This document shows positions 8,749 to 17,875 of a stretch of 64,000 nucleotides of DNA, piece by piece. The notes beneath the pieces were generated by a model. The model ran no database searches. It was not told where the DNA came from and worked only from the letters and a program-made list of their open reading frames with translations. Within the stretch, counting starts at the first letter, position 1. The number at the start of each line of letters is the position of its first letter. Made by a program: the position numbers and the translations under genes. This DNA is from Streptomyces humidus (lineage in GTDB: Bacteria > Actinomycetota > Actinomycetes > Streptomycetales > Streptomycetaceae), in assembly GCF_014649655.1 (NCBI RefSeq), contig NZ_BMTL01000001.1, positions 310,001 through 374,000 of the forward strand, in the 5' to 3' direction.

Positions 8749-8811
8749 GGGGCTCCTCCCGCGTTGGGAGGCCGTGGGTGACCGACGGCGTCCGCGAGGG
8801 GGAGGAGCCCC
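8749..8811. terminator. Hairpin between nagF and rph
   Basis: Perfect 12-base arms GGGGCTCCTCCC (8749-8760) and GGGAGGAGCCCC (8800-8811) with a 39-base loop, 24 bases past the nagF stop. It probably terminates nagF; the long loop makes this less certain. Confidence 0.6.
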
Positions 8812-8834
8812 TGAGGGGTGAGCGCGGGGCTCAC

Positions 8835-9068
8835 TCACATCATGTCTTCGATCTCCGCGGCGATGGGGTCGGCGTCGGTGCCGATGACGACCTGGATGGC
8901 GGTGCCCATCTTGACGACGCCGTGGGCTCCGGCGGCTTTCAGGGCGGCTTCGTCGACCAGCGAGGGGTCGTTGACCTCGGTGCGCAGGCGGGTGATGCAG
9001 CCTTCGATCTCTTCGATGTTGTCGAGGCCGCCGAGTCCGGCGACGATCTTCTCAGCCTTGGTGCCCAT
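8835..9068 (-). CDS. nagF: PTS N-acetylglucosamine/glucose-type EIIB component
   Basis: 77 residues, a free-standing IIB domain. IEGCITRLR contains Cys24, the phosphorylation site, in the standard glucose-family context. It passes phosphate from a IIA protein (Crr type) to the sugar carried by the IIC permease encoded divergently at 9558. The pairing with a NagE-like IIC and the DasR box at 9214-9225 upstream fit NagF of Streptomyces. A GGGAGA-like ribosome site precedes the ATG. Confidence 0.88.
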   Translation of the reverse strand: MGTKAEKIVAGLGGLDNIEEIEGCITRLRTEVNDPSLVDEAALKAAGAHGVVKMGTAIQVVIGTDADPIAAEIEDMM

Positions 9069-9213
9069 GTTCGGTCTCCCTGAATTCCCTGGTGCGCGCC
9101 GCGGTTCTCCGGTGAGTCGCTTCGGCGCGGTAGCCCACAGTCGGTCCTGCTTCGCGAGCGATTGGGCGGTGTGTGTCCGAGGACGGGGTCACGGTGGCCC
9201 AATCGTTCGTTGC

Positions 9214-9225
9214 TGGTCTACACCA
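9214..9225. promoter_or_regulatory. Probable DasR operator (dre) upstream of nagF
   Basis: TGGTCTACACCA matches the dre core TGGTCTAGACCA with one difference. It lies about 145 bases upstream of the nagF start. DasR is the GntR-family repressor of GlcNAc uptake genes; GlcN-6-phosphate releases it. Confidence 0.82.
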
Positions 9226-9333
9226 CCTGACGGGCGGTCGCCAAACGGTGGGTGCGGTCTCGGCTTCGCGCTCGTGCGGCGCGTGATCTTCCGTTTCGCG
9301 GTCGCGCGGTCCGGTCCGAAGGCGCCGGACCGC

Positions 9334-9405
9334 GAGCCGGAGCAGGAGCGGGAGGAGGAGCGGGAGCAGGAGTGGGAGGAGGAGCCCGAGCGGGAGCCTG
9401 TACAG
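9334..9405. repeat. 24-base purine-rich tandem repeat, three units
   Basis: Units 9334-9357, 9358-9381 and 9382-9405 share the pattern GAGCSGGAGCAGGAG and a GGGAGGAG end; a fourth degenerate unit follows. The plus strand is almost all G and A for about 90 bases, in the spacer between nagF and nagE. Confidence 0.8.
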
Positions 9406-9508
9406 GAGGGGGAGGAGGGGCGGGAGGGCGCCGACGGGGCGTAGCCCAGCGTAGTTCCAGGAACACGGGGATCGCGGGTTCCTGACGCCACCTTCATCGT
9501 GCTACAAC

Positions 9509-9539
9509 ATGGTCTACACCACTGAGTGGTGTAGACCAT
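9509..9539. promoter_or_regulatory. Double dre (DasR operator) upstream of nagE
   Basis: Two dre boxes in opposite forms, TGGTCTACACCA (9510-9521) and TGGTGTAGACCA (9527-9538), lie in a perfect 31-base palindrome (15-base arms, one central base). The palindrome ends 18 bases before the nagE ATG, where bound DasR would block transcription or early elongation. Confidence 0.9.
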
Positions 9540-9557
9540 CACCGATGGAGGAAGTCT

Positions 9558-10808
9558 ATGAGCACCGCCACCGCGCCCACGGCGGCCCCCTCGAAGAAGT
9601 GGGGCTCGGGCCTGTTGCAGGGCCTGCAGAAGGTCGGCCGAAGCCTTCAGCTCCCGATCGCCGTGCTGCCGGCGGCGGGCCTCCTGCTGCGCTTCGGCCA
9701 GCAGGACGTGCACGACAAGCTCCACCTGCCCGACAAGGTGACGGCGGTGTTCGCCACAGCCGGTGGCGCCATTTTCGACAACCTGCCGATGCTCTTCTGC
9801 ATAGGCGTCGCGATCGGCTTCGCCAAGAAGGCCGACGGCTCCACCGCACTCGCGGCGCTGGTGGGCTTCCTGATCTACAGCAACGTCCTGAAGGCGTTCC
9901 CGGTCACCGAGGCCAAGGTCCAGGCGGGTGCCGACATAGCCGCGACGTACAACAACCCCGGCGTCCTCGGCGGCATTCTGATGGGTCTGCTGAGTGCGGT
10001 GGTCTGGCAGCGGTACCACCGCAAGCGGCTGGTGGACTGGCTCGGCTTCTTCAACGGCCGCCGTCTGGTGCCGATCATCATGGCCTTCGTCGGCACGGCG
10101 ATGGGCGTCCTCTTCGGCCTGGTCTGGGAGCCGATCGGTGAGGGCATCTCGAACTTCGGCGAGTGGATCACCGGTCTCGGCGCCTTCGGCGCCGGTCTGT
10201 TCGGGTTGATCAACCGCGCGCTGATCCCCGTCGGCATGCACCAGTTCGTCAACTCGGTGGCGTGGTTCCAGATCGGCGACTTCAAGGACTCCGCGGGCGC
10301 CGTCGTGCACGGCGACCTGACCCGCTTCTTCGCCGGTGACGCGACCGCCGGACAGTTCATGTCGGGCTTCTTCCCGATCATGATGTTCGGTCTCCCGGCC
10401 GCCGCGCTCGCCATGGCCCACACGGCCCGTCCCGAGCGCCGCAAGGCCGTCCTCGGCATGATGATCTCGCTCGCGCTGACGTCCTTCGTGACCGGTGTGA
10501 CCGAGCCGATCGAGTTCTCGTTCATGTTCATCGCCCCGCTCCTCTACGTGATCCACGCGGTTCTCACCGCCCTGTCCATGGCGATCACCTGGGCGCTCGG
10601 CGTACACGCGGGCTTCACCTTCTCCGCGGGCTTCATCGACTACGCGCTGAACTGGAACCTGGCGACCAAGCCCTGGCTGATCATCCCGATCGGCCTGGTC
10701 TTCGGCGCCGTCTACTACTTCGTCTTCCGCTTCGCGATCACCAGGTGGGACCTCCCCACTCCGGGTCGTGAGCCCGAGGAGGAGGTCGAGGACCTCACCA
10801 AGGCGTAG
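9558..10808 (+). CDS. nagE2: PTS N-acetylglucosamine-specific EIIC permease
   Basis: 416 residues with roughly ten membrane segments. The signature GVTEPIEF (about 313-320), the conserved substrate-site motif of the glucose-family IIC domain, is intact. QLPIAVLPAAGLLLRFG near the N-terminus and VHAGFTFSAG also match GlcNAc/glucose IIC proteins. It has no fused IIA or IIB domain, as in Streptomyces NagE2, and needs NagF plus a distant IIA, HPr and EI. Imports and phosphorylates GlcNAc to GlcNAc-6-phosphate. GGAGGAAG lies upstream of the ATG, and a perfect hairpin terminator follows. Only one IIC gene is present here. Confidence 0.9.
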   Translation: MSTATAPTAAPSKKWGSGLLQGLQKVGRSLQLPIAVLPAAGLLLRFGQQDVHDKLHLPDKVTAVFATAGGAIFDNLPMLFCIGVAIGFAKKADGSTALAALVGFLIYSNVLKAFPVTEAKVQAGADIAATYNNPGVLGGILMGLLSAVVWQRYHRKRLVDWLGFFNGRRLVPIIMAFVGTAMGVLFGLVWEPIGEGISNFGEWITGLGAFGAGLFGLINRALIPVGMHQFVNSVAWFQIGDFKDSAGAVVHGDLTRFFAGDATAGQFMSGFFPIMMFGLPAAALAMAHTARPERRKAVLGMMISLALTSFVTGVTEPIEFSFMFIAPLLYVIHAVLTALSMAITWALGVHAGFTFSAGFIDYALNWNLATKPWLIIPIGLVFGAVYYFVFRFAITRWDLPTPGREPEEEVEDLTKA

Positions 10809-10832
10809 GCGTCGGCCGGCGCACTCGCACAG

Positions 10833-10864
10833 AGCCCCCGGAGCCCTGAACCGCTCCGGGGGCT
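10833..10864. terminator. Terminator between nagE and MBL hydrolase
   Basis: Perfect 12-base arms AGCCCCCGGAGC (10833-10844) and GCTCCGGGGGCT (10853-10864), 8-base loop, then TTTCG. Lies between convergent genes. Confidence 0.88.
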
Positions 10865-10883
10865 TTCGTCCGCCTGGGACCGG

Positions 10884-11636
10884 CTAGATCTCGTACGTGA
10901 CTCTGGGCCGGGCCAGTTCCACCGGGCCGGCGAAGGTCGTGCGGGCGTCGGCGAGGTTGATCTCCGGGTCCGTCCACGGGGGGATGTGGGTCAGCACGAG
11001 CTTGCGCGCGCCCGCCCGGGTCGCCGCCTCGCCGGCCTCGCGGCCGTTGAGGTGCAGGTCGGGGATGTTCTCCTTGCCGTGGGTGAACGCCGCCTCGCAC
11101 AGGAACAGGTCGGTGTCGCGGGCGAGTTCCTCCAGGGCGGGGCTGACGCCGGTGTCGCCGGAGTAGGTCAGCGACCGGCCGCCGTGCTCGACGCGGATGC
11201 CGTAGGCCTCCACCGGGTGCGCCACGCGTTCGGTGTGCACGGTGAAGGGGCCGATGTCGAAGGTGGACGGCTTGACCGTGTGGAAGTCGAAGACCTCGCT
11301 CATCGAGGAGGCGGAGGGCGTGTCGGCGTAGGCCGTGGTGAGGCGGTGCTCGGTGCCTTCGGGACCGTAGACCGGGATCGGGGCGCAGCGCCCGCCGTCG
11401 TGCCGGTAGTAGCGTGCGACGAAGTACGCGCACATGTCGATGCAGTGGTCGGCGTGCAGATGACTCAGGAAGATCGCGTCGAGGTCGTAGAGACCGCAGT
11501 GGCGCTGCAGCTCGCCCAGGGCGCCGTTGCCCATGTCGAGAAGCAGCCGGAAGCCGTCGGCCTCGACGAGGTAGCTCGAGCAGGCTGATTCCGCGGACGG
11601 AAACGAGCCCGAGCAGCCGACGACGGTGAGCTTCAT
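10884..11636 (-). CDS. Metallo-beta-lactamase fold hydrolase (RNase Z-like subgroup)
   Basis: 250 residues. HLHADH (about 59-64), the distal YSGDTG with its metal-bridging Asp, and LTHIPPW near the C-terminus supply a two-zinc MBL centre. The opening MKLTVVGCSGSFP is shared with RNase Z-like and cyclic phosphodiesterase-like MBL proteins. There is no exosite typical of tRNase Z, so I would not name a substrate. A GGAGGA ribosome site precedes the ATG. Divergent from the MazF-like gene with a 260-base spacer. Confidence 0.85.
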   Translation of the reverse strand: MKLTVVGCSGSFPSAESACSSYLVEADGFRLLLDMGNGALGELQRHCGLYDLDAIFLSHLHADHCIDMCAYFVARYYRHDGGRCAPIPVYGPEGTEHRLTTAYADTPSASSMSEVFDFHTVKPSTFDIGPFTVHTERVAHPVEAYGIRVEHGGRSLTYSGDTGVSPALEELARDTDLFLCEAAFTHGKENIPDLHLNGREAGEAATRAGARKLVLTHIPPWTDPEINLADARTTFAGPVELARPRVTYEI

Positions 11637-11896
11637 AAAGCAGAATCCTCCGCTGGCGGGTGACCGAGATGTACCGGAAGGGATCCGTAAGGCGGACCGT
11701 GGAACGAATGATCGTCAAGTGGGGCGACAGGGGGCGTGCGGTCCGTCGAGCGTAAGGCGCGAAACCTCGGGTCGCTCCTCCACCAGGGGCTGTTGTGGGC
11801 GAACTCACCTGTGGTGTCACCGGTTCGGCTGGACCCGGGTCGTGAGAGGTGTGTGGAGGGCGCACGGTGGCAGGCGCGCGCCGGTAACGTCGTCGT

Positions 11897-12415
11897 ATGC
11901 ACACGTCCTGGTGGCTCGCGCTCGCGGCCGTGGTATTGCTCGCGCTGGTCGCGACGCTCGTGGACGGCTGGGGCCGGGGGCGGCGACCGCGGCGCCCGGG
12001 GACCCGGCCGGCGGGCCGGCGACCGGACCGCTCTACGGGTCGTTCGAAAGATCGCCCGAAAGGTCGCCCGCCGGGTCGGCCGGCTCGTGGGCGTGACGCG
12101 TCGGGGCGGCCCCGGCCCGCGGAGATCTGGTGGGCGGACGTGCCGTTCGAGGACGGGCCCGGCGCGAAGGACCGGCCGTGTCTGGTGCTGGTGGTGCGCG
12201 GTGACCGGGTGACCGTCGCGAAGATCACCAGCAAGTACCACGACGGGCGGCCCGGGGTGATCCCGCTCCCGCCGGGCGCCGTCGGCGACCCGCGGGGGCG
12301 GCAGAGCTATCTGGAGACGGACGAGCTGCGCCAGGTGCGGCTGGGCGACTTCCGGCGCCGGGTGGGCGCGGTGGACCGAGCCCTGTGGGACCAGGTCCGC
12401 CACCTGGCCACCTGA
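11897..12415 (+). CDS. Membrane-anchored PemK/MazF-like protein
   Basis: 172 residues. Residues 5-24 form one membrane helix. Residues 25-75 are a highly basic Arg/Pro/Gly/Lys linker with RP and GRP repeats. From about 75 on, RPAEIWWADVPFED, KDRPCLVLVV, VAKITSKYHD and the end DFRRRVGAVDR follow the PemK/MazF toxin fold (PF02452), including the RPxLV strand and the ITS loop that carry ribonuclease residues in active members. No antitoxin gene is adjacent. It may be a membrane-bound ribonuclease or a domain reused for another role; toxin activity is inference. Confidence 0.72.
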   Translation: MHTSWWLALAAVVLLALVATLVDGWGRGRRPRRPGTRPAGRRPDRSTGRSKDRPKGRPPGRPARGRDASGRPRPAEIWWADVPFEDGPGAKDRPCLVLVVRGDRVTVAKITSKYHDGRPGVIPLPPGAVGDPRGRQSYLETDELRQVRLGDFRRRVGAVDRALWDQVRHLAT

Positions 12416-12536
12416 GGACCGCCGGAGCGTCCCGCCCGGCGGGTCCTGCCCGGAGCGGTCCCGCCCGGCGGAGCGTGCGGGCCGCCTGGCCGGGGGACCG
12501 GGCCGCGGGGGCCGAGTGCCCCGGCGGCCCGGCTCC

Positions 12537-12596
12537 CGTGCGGCCGGTTCCCCTGCGGTCGGTTCTCCTGCGGTCGGTTGTCCTGCGGTCGGCTCC
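12537..12596. repeat. 15-base tandem repeat in intergenic spacer
   Basis: Units starting at 12552, 12567 and 12582 follow CCTGCGGTCGGTTST, with a diverged unit at 12537. They lie between the convergent MazF-like and cysM genes in a 189-base spacer otherwise made of GC-rich low-complexity sequence. Confidence 0.75.
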
Positions 12597-12604
12597 CTGC
12601 GCGC

Positions 12605-13850
<1,246 letters not shown>

Positions 13851-13940
13851 GGCTGTGGGCTCCTGTCGGATGGTGTGGGCAGCGCGGATACGTGCGTGTG
13901 AGGCGCCGCGGCTCACGGCCGTGCGGCGGCAGGGCCTGCG

Positions 13941-14036
13941 TCAACAGATGGCGCTGGCGAGCCTGCACAGGTCGACGTGCAGCCGCGCCACGAGCAGTGC
14001 GCCCGGCGTCTTCGTGCTCACGTCGTTCAGAACCAT
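13941..14036 (-). CDS. Short actinobacterial leader peptide (Cys-ending, 31 residues)
   Basis: ATG at 14036, TGA at 13941. The peptide starts MVLNDVSTK and ends in LLVARLHVDLCRLASAIC. The C-terminal RLHVDLCRxASAxC pattern is, as I recall, the recurring signature of small leader peptides found in actinobacteria, often before sulfur-assimilation genes. It lies 90 bases upstream of cysO on the same strand and ends with a Cys codon. Ribosome behaviour at its Cys codons could report cysteine supply and control cysO-cysM; that mechanism is inference. Confidence 0.72.
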   Translation of the reverse strand: MVLNDVSTKTPGALLVARLHVDLCRLASAIC

Positions 14037-14425
14037 GGGCTCATCGTATCGATTCCCGATCCGCCTTCCGGAGTGTGATCCCACATGATGGACGTATTGC
14101 GGCCGGGGAGTGAGACGCCCCAGGCCCGGCCCGGGACCGGGGCCGACGGACCGGGGCTCGGCGACCGGGCGGGCCGGACCGGGCGGGTCTGATCAGACGG
14201 GCCGGACCAGGCCGGTCGGACCAGGCGGGTCGATCGCCGTGGGGCGGCCGCGCGGCCCCTTCCCCGGGGAGCGGGCACGCCGTCGGTCGTCCCGTACCGG
14301 GTCCGTCCTGGCGGACGGCGGTCAGGGCGGGTCGGCCGGCCCGGCGACGGCGACGGAACCGTCTGTGCGGGGGCGGGTCGTGCGCGCGTCTGCGAAACGG
14401 CCACCGGCCGCCGGGGGCAGGTGGG
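14037..14425. other. Intergenic region upstream of the leader peptide
   Basis: 389 bases between pncA and the leader peptide. Contains degenerate GGGCGGGCCGGACC-type repeats around 14150-14230 and a 10-base palindrome TCTGATCAGA near 14190. No protein-like frame or clear promoter boxes are visible. Confidence 0.5.
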
Positions 14426-15010
14426 TCAGACGACGGGTTTCCCGGTCAGCTCGACGCCCGCCGCGCGCATCTCCTCCAGGGCCTTGCCGGTGGTTCCCGC
14501 GGCCACGCCCGCGGTCAGGTCCAGCAGAACCTGGGTGCGGAAGCCCTCGCGTGCCGCGTCCAGGGCGGTGGCGCGTACGCAGTGGTCGGTGGCGATGCCG
14601 ACGATGTCCACCTCGTCGATCCGGTGGTCCCGCAGCCAGTCGCCGAGGCCCACCCCGTTCTCGTCCGCGCCCTCGAAGCCGCTGTAGGCGGCCGCGTAGT
14701 CGCCCTTGCTGAAGACGGCGTCGACGGCGCCGGAGGCGACGGCCGGGGCGAAGTTGGGGTGGAAGCCGACGCCCTCCGTGCCGGCGACGCAGTGCGCGGG
14801 CCAGGAGTGGACGTAGTCGGGGTTGTCGGCGAAGTGGCCGCCGGGCGCGATGTGGTGGTCGCGGGTGGCCACGACGTGCCGGTATCCGGCGGGGGCCTGT
14901 CCGATCAGCTCGGTGATCGCGGCGGCCACGTCGGCCCCGCCGGCCACCGCGAGGCTGCCCCCCTCGCAGAAGTCGTTCTGCACGTCTACGACGATCAAGG
15001 CGCGGCGCAT
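14426..15010 (-). CDS. pncA: Nicotinamidase (isochorismatase-like hydrolase)
   Basis: 194 residues. The Asp-Lys-Cys triad of nicotinamidases is visible as D9 (IVVDVQNDF), K102 (FSKGDY) and C144 (TDHCVRATA). Metal ligands are in RDHHIAPGGHF (D51, H53, H59). It converts nicotinamide to nicotinate for NAD salvage in the cytosol, and the next gene on the same strand, pncB, takes nicotinate to its mononucleotide. The 126-base gap allows either one transcript or two. Pyrazinamide would be a predicted side substrate. Confidence 0.94.
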   Translation of the reverse strand: MRRALIVVDVQNDFCEGGSLAVAGGADVAAAITELIGQAPAGYRHVVATRDHHIAPGGHFADNPDYVHSWPAHCVAGTEGVGFHPNFAPAVASGAVDAVFSKGDYAAAYSGFEGADENGVGLGDWLRDHRIDEVDIVGIATDHCVRATALDAAREGFRTQVLLDLTAGVAAGTTGKALEEMRAAGVELTGKPVV

Positions 15011-15136
15011 GGGCGGTGTCCTTCGATGGCGGTCCCCCGGCTCTGTCGATCGCGGGGGAGGGTGAAGTATTCGAGCCTAGAGACTTTGCCGGTCGTACGG
15101 GAGGGGGCGGCGCCCGGCGGTCGCCGGGCACACGCC

Positions 15137-16483
15137 CTAGTTACCCGACCGGTCGTGGACATACTCCGTGGGAATGACGGGTTCGCCGCGCGAGAGCTGG
15201 GTCGCGGACAGGGGCAGGCCGGCGCGGGCGGCGACGTGCCGGTCGCGGGCGACGTCGAGGGGCTCGCGGGTGACGACGGCTCCGCCCTTGACGAGCTCGA
15301 CGAGCAGGAGGCGGTCGGCCAGCTCGGCGGGCACGGCCCCGGTGCCGACGACCTCGGCCTCCGCGACGCCGTGGGCGTCCGGCCGGCGGGCCGCCCACTT
15401 GCGGCCGCCGACGGAGGTCTTGCCGCCGGAGGACTTCTTCGCCACCGGCACGAGCGGCGCCTCGGGCTCGTCGGACTCGGCGCGGGCGACCAGTTTGTAG
15501 ACCATGGAGGCCGTCGGGTGTCCGGAGCCGGTGACCAGCTGGGTGCCGACGCCGTAGGCGTCCACCGGGGCGGCGGCCAGAGAGGCGATGGCGTACTCGT
15601 CGAGGTCGGAGGTGACGATGATGCGGGTGCCGGTCGCGCCGAGCTCGTCGAGCTGGCGGCGGACCCGGTGGGCGACGAGGAGGAGGTCGCCGGAGTCGAT
15701 GCGGACGGCGCCGAGCTCGGGGCCGGCCACCTCCACGGCGAGCCGGACGGCCTCGGTGACGTCGTAGGTGTCCACGAGGAGGGTGGTGCCCCGGCCGAGG
15801 GAGTCGACCTGGGCGCGGAAGGCGTCGCGCTCGTGGTCGTGCAGGAGGGTGAAGGCGTGGGCGCTGGTGCCCACGGTGGGGATGCCGTAGCGGAAGCCGG
15901 CGGCCAGGTCGGAGGTGGTGGTGAAGCCTCCCACGTAGGCGGCGCGGGCGGCGGCGACCGCGGCGAGTTCGTGGGTGCGGCGGGCGCCCATCTCGATCAG
16001 GGGCCGCTCGCCCGCGGCGGAGGACATGCGGGAGGCGGCGGCGGCGATGGCGGAGTCGTGGTTGAGGATGGAGAGGATCACGGTCTCCAGCAGGACGCAC
16101 TCGGCGAAGGAGCCCTCGACGCGCATGATCGGCGAGCCCGGGAAGTAGACCTCGCCCTCGGGGTAGCCCCAGACGTCACCCGAGAAGCGGTACCGGGCGA
16201 GCCAGTCCAGGGTCTCGTCGTCGACGACGCCGCGCTCGCGCAGGAAGCGCAGGACGTCGGCGTCGAAGCGGAAGTTCTCGACGGCGTCCAGGACCCGCCC
16301 GGTGCCCGCGACGACGCCGTAGCGCCGGCCGTCCGGGAGCCGCCGGGTGAAGACCTCGAACACGCTGCGCCGTTCGGCGGTGCCCGCCTTCAGCGCGGCC
16401 TGCAGCATCGTCAGCTCGTACTGGTCCGTGAAGAGCGCCGTCGACGGAACTTCCACCGGCAGCCCAAGGTCCGCTACGTCCAC
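15137..16483 (-). CDS. pncB: Nicotinate phosphoribosyltransferase
   Basis: 448 residues from GTG 16483 ([12 protein letters not shown]), with AGGAGAG at a suitable distance; an in-frame extension upstream has no family similarity. [41 protein letters not shown] and [16 protein letters not shown] are typical NaPRTase elements. The sequence around residues 190-200 ([22 protein letters not shown]) carries the usual phosphorylatable-His region. It makes nicotinate mononucleotide from nicotinate, PRPP and ATP. Divergent from clpS; the 134-base spacer contains an inverted repeat CCGGGGG/CCCCCGG at 16531-16548. Confidence 0.94.
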   Translation of the reverse strand: MDVADLGLPVEVPSTALFTDQYELTMLQAALKAGTAERRSVFEVFTRRLPDGRRYGVVAGTGRVLDAVENFRFDADVLRFLRERGVVDDETLDWLARYRFSGDVWGYPEGEVYFPGSPIMRVEGSFAECVLLETVILSILNHDSAIAAAASRMSSAAGERPLIEMGARRTHELAAVAAARAAYVGGFTTTSDLAAGFRYGIPTVGTSAHAFTLLHDHERDAFRAQVDSLGRGTTLLVDTYDVTEAVRLAVEVAGPELGAVRIDSGDLLLVAHRVRRQLDELGATGTRIIVTSDLDEYAIASLAAAPVDAYGVGTQLVTGSGHPTASMVYKLVARAESDEPEAPLVPVAKKSSGGKTSVGGRKWAARRPDAHGVAEAEVVGTGAVPAELADRLLLVELVKGGAVVTREPLDVARDRHVAARAGLPLSATQLSRGEPVIPTEYVHDRSGN

Positions 16484-16617
16484 CAAAGCTCTCCTGTCGT
16501 GACACTCCGGGTCCCGGCGTCGGCCGGGGGCCGGGGGTCGGCCCCCGGCGTATGCAGCATGACGACAGATGCTACCCCCTTTTCGTCGGTGTGACGATTT
16601 CCGTGCCCCGTGGCAGC

Positions 16618-16935
16618 ATGGACGGTGTGACGTCACCCGCTCCCCTTGAGACCGAACGCACCGAGCCGGCGGAGGAGGTCTTCGCCGTCCCCGAGCCGGA
16701 CGTCCCCTGGGTCACGATCGTGCACAACGATCCGGTCAACCTCATGAGCTACGTGACGTACGTCTTCCAGACGTACTTCGGGTACTCCAAGGACAAGGCC
16801 ACCAAGCTCATGATGGACGTCCACCACAAGGGCCGGGCGGTCGTCTCCAGCGGATCCCGCGAGGAGATGGAACGCGACGTGCAGGCCATGCACGGCTACG
16901 GCCTGTGGGCCACCCTCCAGCAGGACCGGAAGTAG
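16618..16935 (+). CDS. clpS: ATP-dependent Clp protease adaptor ClpS
   Basis: About 105 residues if the ATG at 16618 is used. GTG at 16627 is equally possible, and neither has a strong ribosome site. The core [20 protein letters not shown] contains the HNDxxN motif that recognises N-degron substrates, followed by [12 protein letters not shown] and [18 protein letters not shown], which contact the ClpA/C N-domain. It delivers substrates with bulky N-terminal residues to ClpCP. The DUF2017 gene follows after 11 bases, a pairing common in actinobacteria. Confidence 0.93.
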   Translation: MDGVTSPAPLETERTEPAEEVFAVPEPDVPWVTIVHNDPVNLMSYVTYVFQTYFGYSKDKATKLMMDVHHKGRAVVSSGSREEMERDVQAMHGYGLWATLQQDRK

Positions 16936-16946
16936 CCTGCCCTCCT

Positions 16947-17555
16947 ATGCCTGGACACTTCGAACCGCTTCCCGGCGGCGGCGCGGCCGTCGCGCTCGAC
17001 GACGTCGAGATCTCCATCATCCGGTCGCTGGCGGTGCAGCTGCTGGAGCTGATCGGCCCCGGCCCCGCCGAGGACGCCTCCGGCGATCCGCTCGCCGAGC
17101 TCTTCGCCGAGGGGCCGAGCGAGCCGCCGGCCGACCCGGTGCTCAGACGGCTCTTCCCGGACGCCTACACCGACCCGGAGGGCGCCCCGGGCGCCCGGGG
17201 CGCGGACGAGCAGAAGGCGCACTCCGCCGAGTTCCGCCGCTACACCGAGAACGACCTGCGGGCCGGCAAGCGCGACAACGCCCTCGCGGTGGTGCGCTCG
17301 CTGGACGCGCTGGCCTCGGAGGCGGCCGACGAGGGCGGGGCGGTGCTGAAGCTGTCGCCGCAGGAGTCGCAGGCCTGGCTGCGCGCGCTGAACGATCTGC
17401 GGCTCGCGATCGGCTCCCGGCTGGAGATCACCGACGAGGACGACACCGACCTTCTCTACCGGCTGCCGGACGACGACCCGCGCAAGCCGATGGTGATGGC
17501 GTACCTGTGGCTGGGCGGGCTCCAGGAGACCCTCGTGGCGACCCTTATGACATAG
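16947..17555 (+). CDS. DUF2017 family protein
   Basis: 202 residues. Mostly helical and acidic, beginning MPGHFEPLPGGGAAVALDDVE and ending in GGLQETLVATLM. The C-terminal AWLRALNDLRLAIGSRLEI is the recognisable DUF2017 stretch. It starts 11 bases after clpS, so the two are one transcript. Function is not established; constant linkage to clpS suggests a role near Clp proteolysis, which is inference only. Confidence 0.82.
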   Translation: MPGHFEPLPGGGAAVALDDVEISIIRSLAVQLLELIGPGPAEDASGDPLAELFAEGPSEPPADPVLRRLFPDAYTDPEGAPGARGADEQKAHSAEFRRYTENDLRAGKRDNALAVVRSLDALASEAADEGGAVLKLSPQESQAWLRALNDLRLAIGSRLEITDEDDTDLLYRLPDDDPRKPMVMAYLWLGGLQETLVATLMT

Positions 17556-17875
17556 TCCGTCCGCCTTTTCACTCGCTCAGAGGACGCTCAAATCCGGATA
17601 ACGATCGCATTACCGCGACGGCCGGGAGTGTCCTCTTTGTGCGTCGTTCATCCCCTTCTCCTTGTGTCGTGCGCCACACGTCCGCCCGCTGATCAGGATG
17701 GCGGGCGTGATAGATCTTCACGACCGCCCGGCGAACACCACCCGTATGTTCGGCCGGGTGCGCCACCGAGCCGGTTGATCGCCGGCCAGGCATCGCTCCA
17801 TCAGTCCGGGGGGATCGAAACCCGACCCGAGGCCGACCAGAGGCCCGGTTCGGCATGGAGGAAGGCGCACCACAC
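17556..17875. other. Intergenic region upstream of the amino-acid permease
   Basis: 320 bases. An inverted repeat CGTGA-N7-TCACG lies at 17706-17722, and an imperfect hairpin CCCGGCGAAC/GTTCGGCCGGG at about 17727-17758. These could be a regulator site and a leader structure for the permease. No gene seen. Confidence 0.45.

Larger units (their letters stand above)
9069..9557. other. Intergenic control region between nagF and nagE
   Basis: 489 bases between divergent PTS genes. It contains a dre box on the nagF side, a double dre box on the nagE side, and a purine-rich 24-base tandem repeat between them. Frames across the repeat look protein-like only because of the repeat composition; I see no credible gene here. 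Confidence 0.7.

Noticed and set aside
9270..9444. Glu/Arg-rich frame across the purine-rich repeat
   Set aside because: The apparent acidic protein simply reflects GAG/CGG repeats; no ribosome site, no start in a sensible place, and it lies between operators.
11637..12604. Antitoxin partner for the MazF-like protein
   Set aside because: No short acidic frame with ribosome site lies beside the gene on either strand; only antisense and GC-shadow frames are present.
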